From Ascaphus truei (Eukaryota > Chordata > Amphibia > Anura > Ascaphidae): a stretch of DNA of 64,000 nucleotides. Where the stretch lies: NCBI GenBank assembly GCA_036426205.1, contig CM071573.1:43016643-43080642 (forward strand), read 5' to 3'. The notes under the pieces were generated by a model that was given only the letters and a program-made list of their open reading frames with translations, was not told the origin of the DNA and did not search any database. Positions within the stretch are counted from its first letter, which is position 1. Every line of letters starts with the position of its first letter. Positions 12,001 to 22,508 of this stretch are shown one piece after another. Both the position numbers and the translations under genes were made by a program.

Positions 12001-15000
12001 GAACCCTCACGTCAGCCCCGCTCTCTTCCCCACACCTTCTTCCCATTCTCTATATAATAAATACCTGTTTCCGTTCTCCCCCTTCTCCCCCCCCGTCCAA
12101 TAACCCCCCCCCGCTCGAGTCCTGCTCCCTCACCCCTTCCATAAACCCCCCTTGTCCCCCTCTCTTAGCCCCCAATCCATACCCCTTCCTTCCCCTCATC
12201 AACACACCCTCCCCTAGCGCACGCCACCCGCCTCTTTCCTCGTGCCGCGCGCTGCCTATCCCCGCGGTCCTCGACCCGCAAGATTAACCCTTCCCGCACC
12301 TACACCCCTCGATCATGGCACCGCCCTCTACCGGGCATTCCCCCCGTCACTCCCTCCCATCGCGCTGGGGCGCCCCTCTCCCCCATCCATACCCCTGATC
12401 CCCTCTTCCCCCCTCCATACCCCTGCTCCCCTCTCCCCCCTCCATACCCCTGCTCCCCTCCATAGCCCTGGCTCCGCTCCCCCCCCTCGCCCTCCATAGA
12501 GCCCTGCTCCCCTCTCTCCCTCACCCTCGCCCTCCATAGCCCTGCACCCCTCTCCCCCTCCCCTCCATAGCCCTGCTCCCCTCTCCCCCTCCCCTCCATA
12601 GCCCTGCTCCCCTCTCCCCCTCCCCTCCATAGCCCTGCTCCCCTCTATCCACCTCCCCTCCATAGCCCTGCTCCCCTCTCCGGCCTCCTCCCCCTCCCCT
12701 CGTCGAACCCAGCCACCATCATAGGGCACCGACTGGAAGGGGCGTCGATGCAGGGCCATGCGGGCCAATCGTAAACAACCCCCTCTCGGGCGATGCCGGT
12801 GAGGGTAGGAAAAGAAGGGAAGAAACGATCCTCCCCTCGTTCAAGGCCCTGCCCTCTATCCGCTTCTCCCGCCTCCGGCCGGTAGAAAGGCAGAAAAGGT
12901 ACGATACCCCCTCCCCCTTCCCTTCTCAGCCCAGCCCCGTCATGGTCCCCCTCGAAAGAGGGCCCCATACCTTCTCGTCCGCTCTCATCATCCAGCCTCA
13001 ATCCCCCCGATTCGTAGAAGGTAAAACCCTGCGTAACGCAGGACTCCCCATCCCTCTCGCCTATCCTCATGCTAAGATAGCCGACACCCCCCTCCGTCTA
13101 CGAAGGCAATATCCACGCCTCCGCCTCACCCTGCTTCCCTATGCTCCCTCGTCGCCCCCGCGGGTCCCTCCCTTCTCTACACCTCAGATCCCTCCCATCA
13201 TCCCTCGAGCCCCTGCATCTTCGATTCTCCGACCTCATGACCGATGCGCCACGAGGATAATGTTTCCCCTTCCCGCTACTGACCCTTGCAGCAGCGCCAA
13301 CTGCTCCCGACGCCTCCCCCCGCCCTCAGTTCTCTGACGATCAAGTCGCGACGTGACAAGTCATAGCCCCCTCAGAGTCCGAAGAACACACCCCGTCCCT
13401 CCGCTGGCCCCTGACCCCGTCCCGGACAGAACGCTACTAAAACGCGGACGTCTACCCTCCCTAACACACCCTGGGTACCACGCCTCCCAGTAATCCCCTC
13501 CTCCTGAGGACCGCTCGCTGTAGGCACTCGAGTACACACACCATTGGCAACCACGTCCGCCGTTCGCAATAGCGCTCTCGCAGGTCCCCTCTTCTCGCGG
13601 TAGAGCACAACCAGAGAAATTCCCCGTATCTTCCACCTACAGGCCCACACACGCAAATGCGAGTTCCACCCATGGGGGGCTGTGCGGGAGGACCCAGGGC
13701 ATTTGCTTCCCTCGGTCCACACTCCATGTGAGATTCGGTCAGCCGTCCGGGACGCCGCGTCATGTACCCGTCTCGACCCAACCCCTCAGAACAATAGCTC
13801 GCACTCATATCTAGGCTCCCCGCCCGACATTCGGCGCGCCAGGACAAAGAAGAATAGCGCGTCCATGCGCCAGTCGCACACCTTTCTCCACCACAATCGC
13901 CCTCCTGGCCCATGCAGAACCCCGCGCGAGCTGTAACCATGTCATAAGAGTGACTTAGGGACTGGAACAGCCTGCCCACGTCACCATCTCGGGAGTTGAA
14001 GACCCATCTCCCCGCTCTCCCTCCACGCAGGCTTTACGTCGCCTGAGGAGAGTGCGCCCTCCCTCCCCCTCACACCGCCCGGGCCGATGGGTAAGGGCAA
14101 GAAGGAGCGCCTCTCGCCCGCTCAGGGGGGGGCGGCCATCTCCTCTCATCCGGAGGGGTCTAAATCCAGACTCCCGCCGCCCCCACGACCCTCCCACGTC
14201 GCACGTACAAAGCAGTCCCTCGTCAAAAGAGATGGATAGTGCACAAAAAAAATAGCCGCCGACAGGCGACACGGACCGGTAAGAAGTGATACGAGTCCAT
14301 ACATATCCTGCGCCTCATCAACCCAGACCCTAGCTCAAGTAGCTGCACCGAGCATACTTGCAGTCCCCCACAATGCATACCCTCGGGATGGTGCTTATGA
14401 TCGGTGGGCCCGACATGCGTACCCTAGAACTCGAAAAACGGAATGGAAAAGGTCCTCAACACCGTCGTGGCCTCGTACACAGATCGGGTCGGGAGCGCCC
14501 CTTCCCCAATAGCACTCAGGAGTATAACAGAGACCGACACACTAGCCAGTCATCCCTCAGTCAGTATAAAAATCCCACGTGACTAAGGCCCTCCCCTCGG
14601 TTACGAGCCGAATCTCAAACGTCTCCCGCCCCCAGGCCTTGCTGGGTTTACCCTCGGACGCCAAGCCCTCGAAGTCCAGAGGCCGGTAAAACGGAGACCC
14701 CCCGCAACTTCCCAAACCTTGCGGCGACATAAAGCAGTAACCCAAAATCATCCCGGGTCACACTCCCACCTCGCTGGCGAGGCGGGGCCGCTAGACGAGC
14801 AAAACTGAGATCCCCGGTCAGCGCCCGTCTGCGCTCGTCTCCCCACCCGCCCCTATCCGCTCACCCTCTCAAGGATCTACACGCACCTCGTCTGTCGATG
14901 GACCCACCACCTAGCAAAAATAGGGCCAGTGGTGGTAGGGAGGGATTCCCGGCATGCCCACGAGCAGTCCTAAGGGCCTCAACCAACTCCTCGGCCGCCC

Positions 15001-16752
15001 CTTCCCCTCCCCCCCCGTCCCACCGTCCCCTCGCGGGTAGGTCCCCATCCGCGGCGGTCAAGTCGAAGAAACATCGGACATACCGCAATACCCGCCTCAC
15101 ACGCCCATCTCGATAAAGTACCGCGCCTTCAAACCGCCCTTTCAGTCACCTCCCCCCATCGTCACAATCCTAACTCAGATCTCCGCCCCCTCTTCTCGCC
15201 CCCTATGCTCCCCCCCTCCCCCGCAATGTGTCAAAACATCATGAAACCCCTCCTTCTCCGCACTCGCCCTGAGTCCCGAAGCGTCTATTCCCCGACCGTA
15301 GAGCAGGAGATACACCTTCGTCGGTGGGACTGAGACCCCTTTGATGAGGAGTCTATACCCCTTATCCGGACCCTCCATCTCCCTATCTTCCCGCTCGAAG
15401 AAGTGCAGACCCCCCAAACGGCAAGTATTAGGCCCCTGCTTAAACAAAACCCACCCTCCAACCCCAGCTCCATCAACCCCCCTTACCCCTCATAATACCC
15501 CTGTGTCCCCCTACCCCCGCCCCAACAACCCCTGCTCCCCTCTCCCCCTCCATACCCCTGCTCCCCCTACCCTCCTCCATACCCCTGCTCCCCCTCCATA
15601 CCCCTGCTCCCCTCTCCAACCCCCTCTTCATCACCCGCTCTCACCCCACCCCCGAGGACATCAGCCATCGTACCCCACGTCGGCGCCCTCCTCTATGCTC
15701 TCTAACCTTCCCCCCTCACCAACTGTCTCCCCCTACCTTCCTCCATACCTCCTGCTCCCATCTAACCCCCCTCTATACCCCTGCTCCCCCTATCCTCCTC
15801 CATACCCCGCCTGCTCCCTCTAATATCAACCCCCCCTCCTATAACCCCCTGCTCCCCTATCCTCCTCATACCCCTTGCTCCCCCTACCCTCCTCCATAAC
15901 CAACCCTGCTCCCCCCCCCTGCTCCCCCTACCCCTCCTCCATACCCCACTGCTGCCCCCTGCCCCTCTCGCCCCTGTACCCCTCTCTCCCCTTTGTACCC
16001 CTCCCTGCTCCCCCCCACCCTCCCCTCCATAACCAGCCCTGCTTCTACACCCTCTCCCCCTCCATACCCCTGCTCCCCCTCCCCTCCCCCATACCCCTGC
16101 TCCCCCTACCCTCCTCCATTCCCCTGCCTCCCCCTACCCTCCTCCATACCCTGCTCCCCCTACCCTCCTCCATACCCCTGCTCCCCCTACCCTCCTCCAT
16201 ACGCCTGCTCCCCTAACCCTCCTCATACACCTACTCCCTCTCTTCTCCCCCCTCTATACCCTTGCTCCCCTCTCTCCCCCTCCATACCCCTGCCTCCCCC
16301 GCCCATCCCCGCTCCCCCTACCAAGCCCTACTCCCACCCCCTCCATATCACCTCCCTCCTCCGCCCCCTCCCCTCTCCCCCCGTCCTTGCCTCCCTTCTC
16401 TCCTCCCCCTTCCACCCCCTATACCCTCTCTCCTCTCTCCCCCCCTCCTCCCCCTTCTTTTCCTCTAGCTCTCTATCTATCCCCGCCAAGTCCCGCGCCC
16501 CTCCCTACCTAGCTCCAATCCTCCATACCCCTGCTCCCGTCTCCTCCCCCTCCATACCCCTGCTCCATTCTCTTCCCCCATACCCCTGCTCTCCCCCCAT
16601 ACCCCTGCTCTCCCCCCATACCCCTGCGCCCCTCCGGTTCCTTCTTGCGCTTCCTTACCTGCCAACAGCTTTGGGACCCTCCCTATCTTCCCCGTGATCT
16701 CCGCTGTCAGCACCGCATAGTCCTGCTCGTAGCCTTCGAAGTCGGAAGACAT
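5368..16752 (-). CDS. VTI1A: VTI1A, 5' part (gene-level, three coding exons)
   Basis: Vesicle transport through interaction with t-SNAREs 1A is a Qb-SNARE used in endosome-to-TGN and intra-Golgi fusion. The exons give the first 88 residues (31+20+37). They begin MSSDFEGYEQDYAVLTAE and continue through EKKQMVLNVEKQLEEAKEL to RMRSYKQEMGKLETDF. This closely follows human VTI1A and covers the start of the N-terminal Habc three-helix domain. The SNARE motif and C-terminal anchor lie beyond the left edge, as expected because VTI1A is a very long gene in other vertebrates. Exon 1 to 2 is a phase-1 junction that forms an Asp codon; exon 2 to 3 is phase 0. The start was chosen because MSSDFEGYEQ matches the family N-terminus; an in-frame ATG five codons upstream is probably untranslated. 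It diverges from ZDHHC6. Confidence 0.95.
6034..6068. repeat. (TG)n microsatellite
   Basis: About 17 uninterrupted TG units in VTI1A intron 2. Confidence 0.95.
6321..6479. mobile_element. hAT-type MITE, family A, copy 1
   Basis: Perfect 13-bp terminal inverted repeats CAGGGGTGGGCAA / TTGCCCACCCCTG. The interior arms, including CAGGTTTTCAGGATATC, fold back on each other. The family recurs at 25959, 29081, 31954, 32880 (partial) and 62877. Confidence 0.8.
7257..7700. repeat. GC-rich segment with CA-rich stretch
   Basis: GC-rich, CpG-containing DNA (7257-7440 and 7600-7700) around a CA-rich run at 7441-7580 with recurring CAGACAGGCACTCA. It contains a hairpin near 7278-7318 (GTCAGCGCGCC ... 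GGGGCGCTGAC). No gene recognised; it may be a repeat or a small CpG island. Confidence 0.4.
8009..8192 (-). repeat. Short interspersed repeat, family S, copy 1
   Basis: Starts TTTATTTATATAGCGCCATT and ends CTGCCCTGAAGAGCTTACAA. Copies lie at 17093, 19867, and in the opposite orientation at 41083 and 49446. The end GCGCTATATAAATA is typical of LINE/SINE tails in frogs; the family name is not assigned. Confidence 0.65.
8193..9151. other. VTI1A intron 2 sequence with nothing recognised
   Basis: Unique-looking AT-rich intron DNA beside exon 2. No further exon or repeat is supported. Confidence 0.45.
9152..9210 (-). CDS. VTI1A: VTI1A coding exon 2
   Basis: 59 nt between an upstream ATGTTTAG acceptor and a GTACGT donor. 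It encodes residues 32-51 (DEKKQMVLNVEKQLEEAKEL), and the first codon is completed by the last base of exon 1. Confidence 0.95.
10200..12715. repeat. C-rich tandem array, left block
   Basis: Irregular tandem units around CCCCATTCCCCTGCTCCTCT, drifting toward CTCCATACCCCTGCTCCCCT to the right. Strong strand bias: the plus strand is C/T-rich and the VTI1A sense strand is G/A-rich. Long open frames on either strand here are composition artefacts. Confidence 0.85.
12716..15470. other. CpG-rich complex DNA inside the C-rich array
   Basis: About 2.75 kb without tandem structure, GC-rich with many CpGs, in contrast to the CpG-poor rest of the window. No homologous protein, repeat or splice pattern was recognised. 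It could be genuine unique DNA, a CpG island beside VTI1A exon 1, or a poor consensus of the array. Confidence 0.5.
15471..16640. repeat. C-rich tandem array, right block
   Basis: Units of about 25-28 bp such as CCTCCATACCCCTGCTCCCC, least diverged around 16050-16250, ending only 20 bp from VTI1A exon 1. Confidence 0.85.
16659..16752 (-). CDS. VTI1A: VTI1A coding exon 1
   Basis: Residues 1-31 plus one base. The exon starts at the ATG and ends ...VPKLLA followed by a GTAAGG donor. It lies at the edge of the C-rich array and next to the GC-rich divergent promoter. Confidence 0.95.
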
Positions 16753-17030
16753 GTTCCCTGATCTCACCGAGAACCCGCAGCTAGGAAGCAGGGACAGTGA
16801 CAGCCGGAACTCTCCTTACAACAACTTCCGGCGGTCCGGTTGTCACTACGCTCCCCCCGCGCCCTTAGCAACCACTGGTCTCACTGCATAGCAACCAGCA
16901 GCTTCCCATCTCCTGGACCAGACAGGCAGTCCTGCCATCATGTCACTGACACATCTTGTCATGTTACCAGCTGGCAGCAGTGACCACACTGACCCCCTCC
17001 CCATGAGGGACAATAATTCACTGATATGAT
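16753..17030. promoter_or_regulatory. Putative divergent VTI1A/ZDHHC6 promoter region
   Basis: GC-rich, CpG-containing DNA directly upstream of VTI1A exon 1. It has an ETS/GABP-type ACTTCCGG at about 16825-16832, a CCGGAACT at about 16804-16811, and two TAGCAACC boxes near 16867 and 16890 that resemble RFX half-sites. In human the two genes share a head-to-head promoter. Here the ZDHHC6 untranslated first exon is not identified, so the shared use is inferred from synteny. A second GC box (GGGGGCGGGGCG, about 18834-18845) is an alternative start region for ZDHHC6. Confidence 0.5.
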
Positions 17031-17092
17031 GTATCATTTTATTTAACCCTACCCCAAAAATTAATGTATTCAAACCAGTGCAGGTCAATGTA

Positions 17093-17275
17093 TGTATGTG
17101 TATCATTTTATTTATATAGCGCCAACAATGTATGCAACGCTGTACAACATTACTATAGAAGGTAAATAAAATACAAACAATGAGCATAGGTGCAACAGGA
17201 AAATGTCAACAGAAGTCAAAAGGGAGACCCTGCCCTGAAGAGTTTACGATCTAAGTGTGATGTTGGGAGTCTTTC
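17093..17275 (-). repeat. Short interspersed repeat, family S, copy 2
   Basis: TTTATTTATATAGCGCCAAC at the left end and CCTGCCCTGAAGAGTTTACG near the right end, matching copy 1. Confidence 0.65.
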
Positions 17276-17682
17276 AGATGCCATAGGAGTAAAAGTGCAT
17301 TATTAGAAGTGCAATCAGTCCAGGTCAATGAGACAATACTTACCTATCAAAGAGAGCACTGATTCTGTTGACATCTGTGGAGCAAATAATACATAGGGTT
17401 CTGCGTGAAATGATGACATTTTAATGGAGAAGAGACGAATTTTTATCACCTGAAGGAGCTAAAATGTCTCTTCTGGTGCCTGAAGGTATTTTATGGCAGA
17501 GCACCACTTAGCAAATATGGGCTCATATGTGTGTCCAGAAACATCTGCTGCTTGCACAAAAACCTGTCCCCAAGCACAAAGCCCCGTCCTGTTAAAGGGA
17601 CAGTCCCATGTAGAATGCAAGAAAAATGTTGTAAACAGCTTACATGGTTACAAATACAGATTGGTAACCATGTATTTGTCAT

Positions 17683-17744
17683 CATGCCCTGGACATACGT
17701 GAAAATGAGAGCTAACTCTCAATTTATTACTTCATGGTAAAACA
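17683..17744 (+). mobile_element. L2-type LINE tail fragment (left of insertion)
   Basis: CCTGGACATACGTGAAAATG and AACTCTCAATTTATTACTTC resemble the L2 tail at 905-955. It resumes at 18392-18425 with ATAAATAAATAAATAG after a 647-bp insertion. Confidence 0.65.
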
Positions 17745-18391
17745 AAGGAAGATAGAATGGCCTAAAAAGGTCAAGTTGTGCGCCTTGCACTACACCAATG
17801 GAGATATGGGGAACCAATAAATTGTGAATGTGTGGTGACGGAACAAAAACTGCAATAAGAGTGCGGAGGTGGTGCTGGCAGGGATGGGGTTAATGATAAG
17901 CAAAGAAAAGAAAGAAAGCTCCCTAATAGCCGCACAAGAGAACACCTATACCTATGTTAAAAATGACTATTTATTAATAAATGATTAAAATATATTTATT
18001 GCAGCAAAACACTAACGTGAACCAAAGTGATTAAAATAAATTAAAAAAAATTAAAAAAAATTAAAAAATAAATATTATTCTGAGCACACACACTACATTA
18101 AGCTATACTCTCCATTTAGGTGTAGTCCTCAAACTATATAGAACTGTATTGGTATAACTACCACTGTTAGTATAATTATATAGCAGTGGGACATTCTAAA
18201 ATAGTTATTCCTAGCATACACTGTTAGTTTGAATTAGGCATACAGTTACCTCCTCCGTTTTTTAATTTATTTTAATCACTTTGGTTCACGTTAGCGTTTT
18301 GCTGCAATAAATATATTTTAATCATTTATTAATAAATAGTAATTTTTAACATAGGTATAGGTGTTCTCTTGTGCGGCTATTAGGGAGCTTT
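17745..18391. mobile_element. Foldback insertion with 15-bp target duplication
   Basis: The direct repeat CTTCATGGTAAAACA occurs at 17730-17744 and 18392-18406, flanking 647 bp. Inside, arms of about 140 bp (17915-18055 and 18256-18391) are inverted copies, e.g. CTCCCTAATAGCCGCACAAG and its complement. The left 170 bp has no inverted partner. Element class unknown. Confidence 0.75.
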
Positions 18392-18955
18392 CTTCATGGT
18401 AAAACATTTGATAAATAAATAAATAGTGGAATGGACTTAATTTGGAAGACCTAATCCCACCCAAAGAAAAACATGAATGTATGTTCTTTTTGCATAACAA
18501 TGAATTCTATTCTGTTTTAGGTCCATTTAATTCTAATGTGATTTTCTAATTATTGTTATTCCCCAATAACTTCTTTAAATTACTTTTGCCGTCACCATTA
18601 GAAAGATAAGGGGAATGTCTAGAGCCACAATCTGCCTCTATAAGCAAGTTATGGAGAAAAGAAATGAAAGAATGTAAAAAGACTTCAACACATGTAACTA
18701 CTATGTAGAAATTAAAAGTTCTCCCAAGATTACAACATAGTTTGAAACTATATATGTCTGTGCTAAGGGTTCATTTAAGTCCAAGGAGGCCCTGTCTCTT
18801 TAAGGGACACTGGATAACTTTGTAGCATCTCTTGGGGGCGGGGCGAAGAAGGAAGCAGCTCGTGTTCCTGGAGGAACTCATTTAGCTGTGGCACTATTCG
18901 GAAGTCTTGATCACTCTTTCTGAATGAGTCGGCCGGAGGCTTCTGGGGAAGTAGG

Positions 18956-19866
18956 ACGGAGGTGACAGGTGTGTGATACTGACGTATGTACAGAGGTGAC
19001 AGGTGTGTGACACTGACGTATGTACAGAGGTGACAGGTATGGGACACTGACGTATGTACAGAGGTGACAGGTATGGGACACTGACGTATGTATGTTTGTG
19101 ACTGATGTATGTACAGTGGTGACAGGTATGTGACTCTTATGTATGTGACCCTGATGTATGTTCAGTGGTGACAGGTATGTGACCCTGATGTATGTACAGT
19201 GGTGACAGGTATGTGACCCTGATGTATGTGACCCTGATGTATGTACAGTGGTGACTGGTATGTGACCCTGACGTATGTACAATGGTGACAGGTATGTGAC
19301 CCTGACGTATGTACAATGGTGACATGTATGTGACCCTGACGTATGTACAGTGGTGACAGGTGTGTGACCCTGACGTATGTACAGTGGTGACAGACGTGTG
19401 ATCCTGACGTATGTACAGTGGTGACAGGCGTGTGACCCTGACGTATGTACAGTGGTGACAGGCGTGTGACACTGATGTATGTACCGAGATGTGACAGGCG
19501 TGTGACACTGACGTATGTACAGCGATGTGACAGGTATGGACCCTGAAGTATGTACAGTGGTGACAGGTATGTGACCCTGAAGTATGTACAGTGGTGACAG
19601 GCGTGTGATCCTGACGTGTGTACATTGGTGACAGGCGTGTGAACCTGACGTGTGTACATTGGTGACAGGTGTGTGACCCTGACGTATGTACATTGGTGAC
19701 AGGCGTGTGACCCTGACGTATGTACATTGGTGACAGGCGTGTGACCCTGACGTATGTACATTGGTGACAGGCGTGTGACCTTGACGTATGTACAGTGGTG
19801 ACAAGTATCTGACCCCGATGTGTGTGATCCTGATCTATGTAAAGAGGTGACAGGTGTGTGACCCGG
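18956..19866. repeat. 34-bp minisatellite, about 25 copies
   Basis: Unit GTGACAGGTATGTGACCCTG + ATGTATGTACAGTG with variants (GCGTGTG, ACGTATG). Since 34 is not a multiple of 3 and the unit lacks minus-strand stops, all minus frames stay open for long stretches. No coding role is supported. Confidence 0.9.
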
Positions 19867-20060
19867 ATGTATGTATATCTTTATTTATATAGCACCGACG
19901 GTGTACTTAGCGCTTCACAAAGACAATACAGTACAGGGAATTATAATAATACAGTGAGTGCAGCAAAGTCAGACAATAGGAAAGGAAATCCCTGCCCTGG
20001 AGAGCTTATAATCTAAGTGGTATATTGGGAGACTCGCAGAGACAGCAGGTGAGGGAATAA
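19867..20060 (-). repeat. Short interspersed repeat, family S, copy 3
   Basis: CTTTATTTATATAGCACCGA to GGAGAGCTTATAATCTAAGT, directly abutting the minisatellite. Confidence 0.6.
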
Positions 20061-20234
20061 GTGCTGTAGATGGCAGTGCTTGGCCACAATGGTTGGTGGG
20101 AGCGAATGTGGGTGTGTGACAGAAGCCATGAGTGCAGTCTATTGGGATGTTTCTTTTGCGATGTGCGTTTTAAGGTTGGTCGGTATTAAATTAGATGGAT
20201 TAATACCATTAGCCGTGAAAGAGGTCAGGTGTGG

Positions 20235-20615
20235 TCAGGAAAGAGAGCAGGTGTGTATATAGCTGGGTCTAGGATTAGTAGAGATATCCCCTGTAGCGAG
20301 GAGGAGGGAGAGGAGGTGAATAGAGGATTTGTGGGGTATTTTTTTATTGAGGGGTGTAGATGTTGTTGGGAAAGAGGTATGTAAATAGTGGTGCAGTGTA
20401 TGGCCACATGCAAAGGTGTAGGGGAGGAGAGATGCACAAATGTGGCTAAGAGGGAAGTGGGGAAGTTGGAGAGAATAGAAAAGTTTACAAAGAAGTGAGG
20501 AAATAGCAAACAGGAAAAGCAATAGGGAGGGCATAATGGGATGAGGAGAGAGTTCTTGGTATTGGTGGATAAGAAGAGTAGGCGTTGAAAGAAAATATGT
20601 ATAAATCCAGGCCAA
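20235..20615 (-). pseudogene. LINE ORF N-terminal fragment with 2A-like motif
   Basis: A 126-residue frame with a hydrophobic N-terminal half that ends near LLATGDISTNPRP. This resembles the GDIxxNPGP segment seen at the start of ORF2 in L2/CR1-group LINEs, where it can act as a 2A-type sequence. The Gly before the last Pro is Arg here. No downstream RT follows. Confidence 0.45.
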
Positions 20616-20861
20616 GGAGGGCAGTGTAGTACTAAAGATAAAGCAACCGCTTAGAAACTTAGTCTATAGATGTGTACAAATTGTCAGAGCATTTACAAAG
20701 TCAAGTTCTCACATTTGCAGGGTTGTTGAAGTGCAGAGTCCAGTTCTTATTGTAGTATTCACCTCCAATATTAACTTCATCTGGGACATTTCATGTGTCG
20801 TATGTGACACTTCATATGTAGAGAGGTGACAGTTGTGTGATCCTGACATATGTAGAGAGGT

Positions 20862-21018
20862 GAAGCAAAAAAGAGTAGCACTCCAAAATAGTGGTCAAGT
20901 GGTGAGCCTTCATTCAAGGTGACCTTGAGAAAGGTCCACTATGCTGGACCTAAACGTTTGCTAATAAATTGCATACTGCTTCACTATAAATAATCCTTTG
21001 GTGTGCTACTACTCTTTA
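20862..21018 (+). mobile_element. Foldback element with hammerhead-like motif (A)
   Basis: Inverted ends AAAGAGTAGCACTCCAAAA and TTTGGTGTGCTACTACTCTTT. Interior CTTGAGAAAGGTCC ... GGACCTAAACGTTT at 20924-20958 forms a 7-bp stem (GGTCCAC/CTGGACC region), a degenerate form of the motif at 22615. Confidence 0.6.
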
Positions 21019-22367
21019 CCTATAGTATGTATAGATGTGACAGCTATTTCGTGCTGCTGTATCTGTATGGAAGAGTAGACATAGGTTCCTCTGTGGCAGG
21101 AAGTGACAGGTACAGTATGTGTCCTTGATGTACTGTTTGTTTGAGAAGGTGACTTACTTCTGTTGTCACTGTATTAGATTGTAAACAAAGACACCTACTA
21201 TACCTTATCTAGCATGTTTGGATCACATACCGCTTTCCTGACATTATATCCTTGTATTTACAGTTTGTATGCTTTTTGATGTTGCGAGGAGATAAGCTCT
21301 TGATAGCTATTTAGAAAAGCTATAGAACCTTAGCTGAAACTCCAAAAACAAACATTGAAATTATAAAGAAGCTGACGTGTAGCAGCATTTTCCAGCTCAA
21401 GCCTGACATGAACCCAAGCTGATAACTAAGGTCCATGTTGTGAGTGGGGCACCCCTAGGCTTTCATCTGTTGAGGAAACACTTTAATAGTATTAAAAAAA
21501 AAAAAAAAAAGAGCAGGACAGCGAAAGAAGGGTTGAGATCCAGTGTTCTCTTCCTAATCTTGGTCAGGCCTCTTTCCATCTGTCTTGGGCCTGGTACCAA
21601 GTTCAATAAGTCCTGTTGGAAATGAAGATTTGTCTCAGAATTTGATATCTTTCTATGGACCAACAAGATCATTCTACATAGATGTTATAACGTCTGTAGA
21701 GCCTGCAAATGATCTATGAAGATCAATCAGTCCGTTTAAAAGGTGTCACAACTTGTGATCAATGTAGTTCTTTAGATACTCCAATCATTTCCAGCTTTCA
21801 GGAGTAGGGATTCTCTGTATATAGCATTGTACATTAAGTAACAATTCCTCCAATGTCAGCACTTCATAAAAACGCTATTGTAATTTTTTAAATTATACGA
21901 TCTAGGGATCCCTCCCACATTAAGCAATAGCTGCACTTATAACACGCAGCATACACTGGCAGTCCCTTACAATTATAAAGCTGTGTGTTGCAGGCACTGA
22001 GGGGGTTAGCTCTGGCGTCAAGGATTTCTTCCTAATTACACGCCTTGTTTGGGTGGAACAATCCTACTAGTAAGATTGTTGCCTGTAAATTATAATTTTG
22101 TGTCCAAGAAAGAATCTGATGCTGCTTGTGCTAATGTGATAGGATTAGTTAACACCTTCACTAGCTTACAGTTACATTAAGTAAAATCAGGACGCGATCT
22201 AGTAACAAACAGTTAATGTATCAACTTCCATTAACAGTGTTACCTCTCCTTCATATTGAGCAGGGGCTTAGTGCTGTTATACATTCACAATTTGTGATCT
22301 GAATATATTCCATTTAATCCATTGTAATATTTTGATCAAAGTAGGCCATCTGATCTAAGAACTATTC

Positions 22368-22380
<13 letters not shown>

Positions 22381-22402
<22 letters not shown>

Positions 22403-22405
22403 TAG
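22381..22405. repeat. (TA)n microsatellite
   Basis: Twelve TA units left of the foldback element. A matching TA run at 22700-22725 lies on its right. Confidence 0.9.
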
Positions 22406-22508
22406 TCAGGTATGGAGATTAGCACTCACGGTTTTGTTGCAGGAGGCAGATGCTTGTCCCATAGAGAGTATGTAGACATATGGAGACCAGGGGATCCTGA
22501 TAGCCAAA

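Noticed and set aside
10154..12768. Long Gly/Arg/Glu-rich or Pro/Ser-rich frames on both strands
   Set aside because: They arise from the C-rich tandem array. Composition explains them, and there are no domains or splice context.
13361..13979. Overlapping frames of 91-172 codons in the CpG-rich block
   Set aside because: Stop codons are rare in GC-rich DNA; no recognisable protein and no conserved start or splice pattern.
18775..18955. Possible coding exon on the minus strand left of the minisatellite (QLNEFLQEHELLPSS)
   Set aside because: No homology recognised and no convincing splice sites; the open frame continues into the satellite. The GC box here might instead mark a ZDHHC6 start.
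18911..19804. A 297-codon minus-strand frame with CHHCTYVRVTHLSP-like repeats
   Set aside because: It is a translation of the 34-bp minisatellite; all three frames are open for the same reason.
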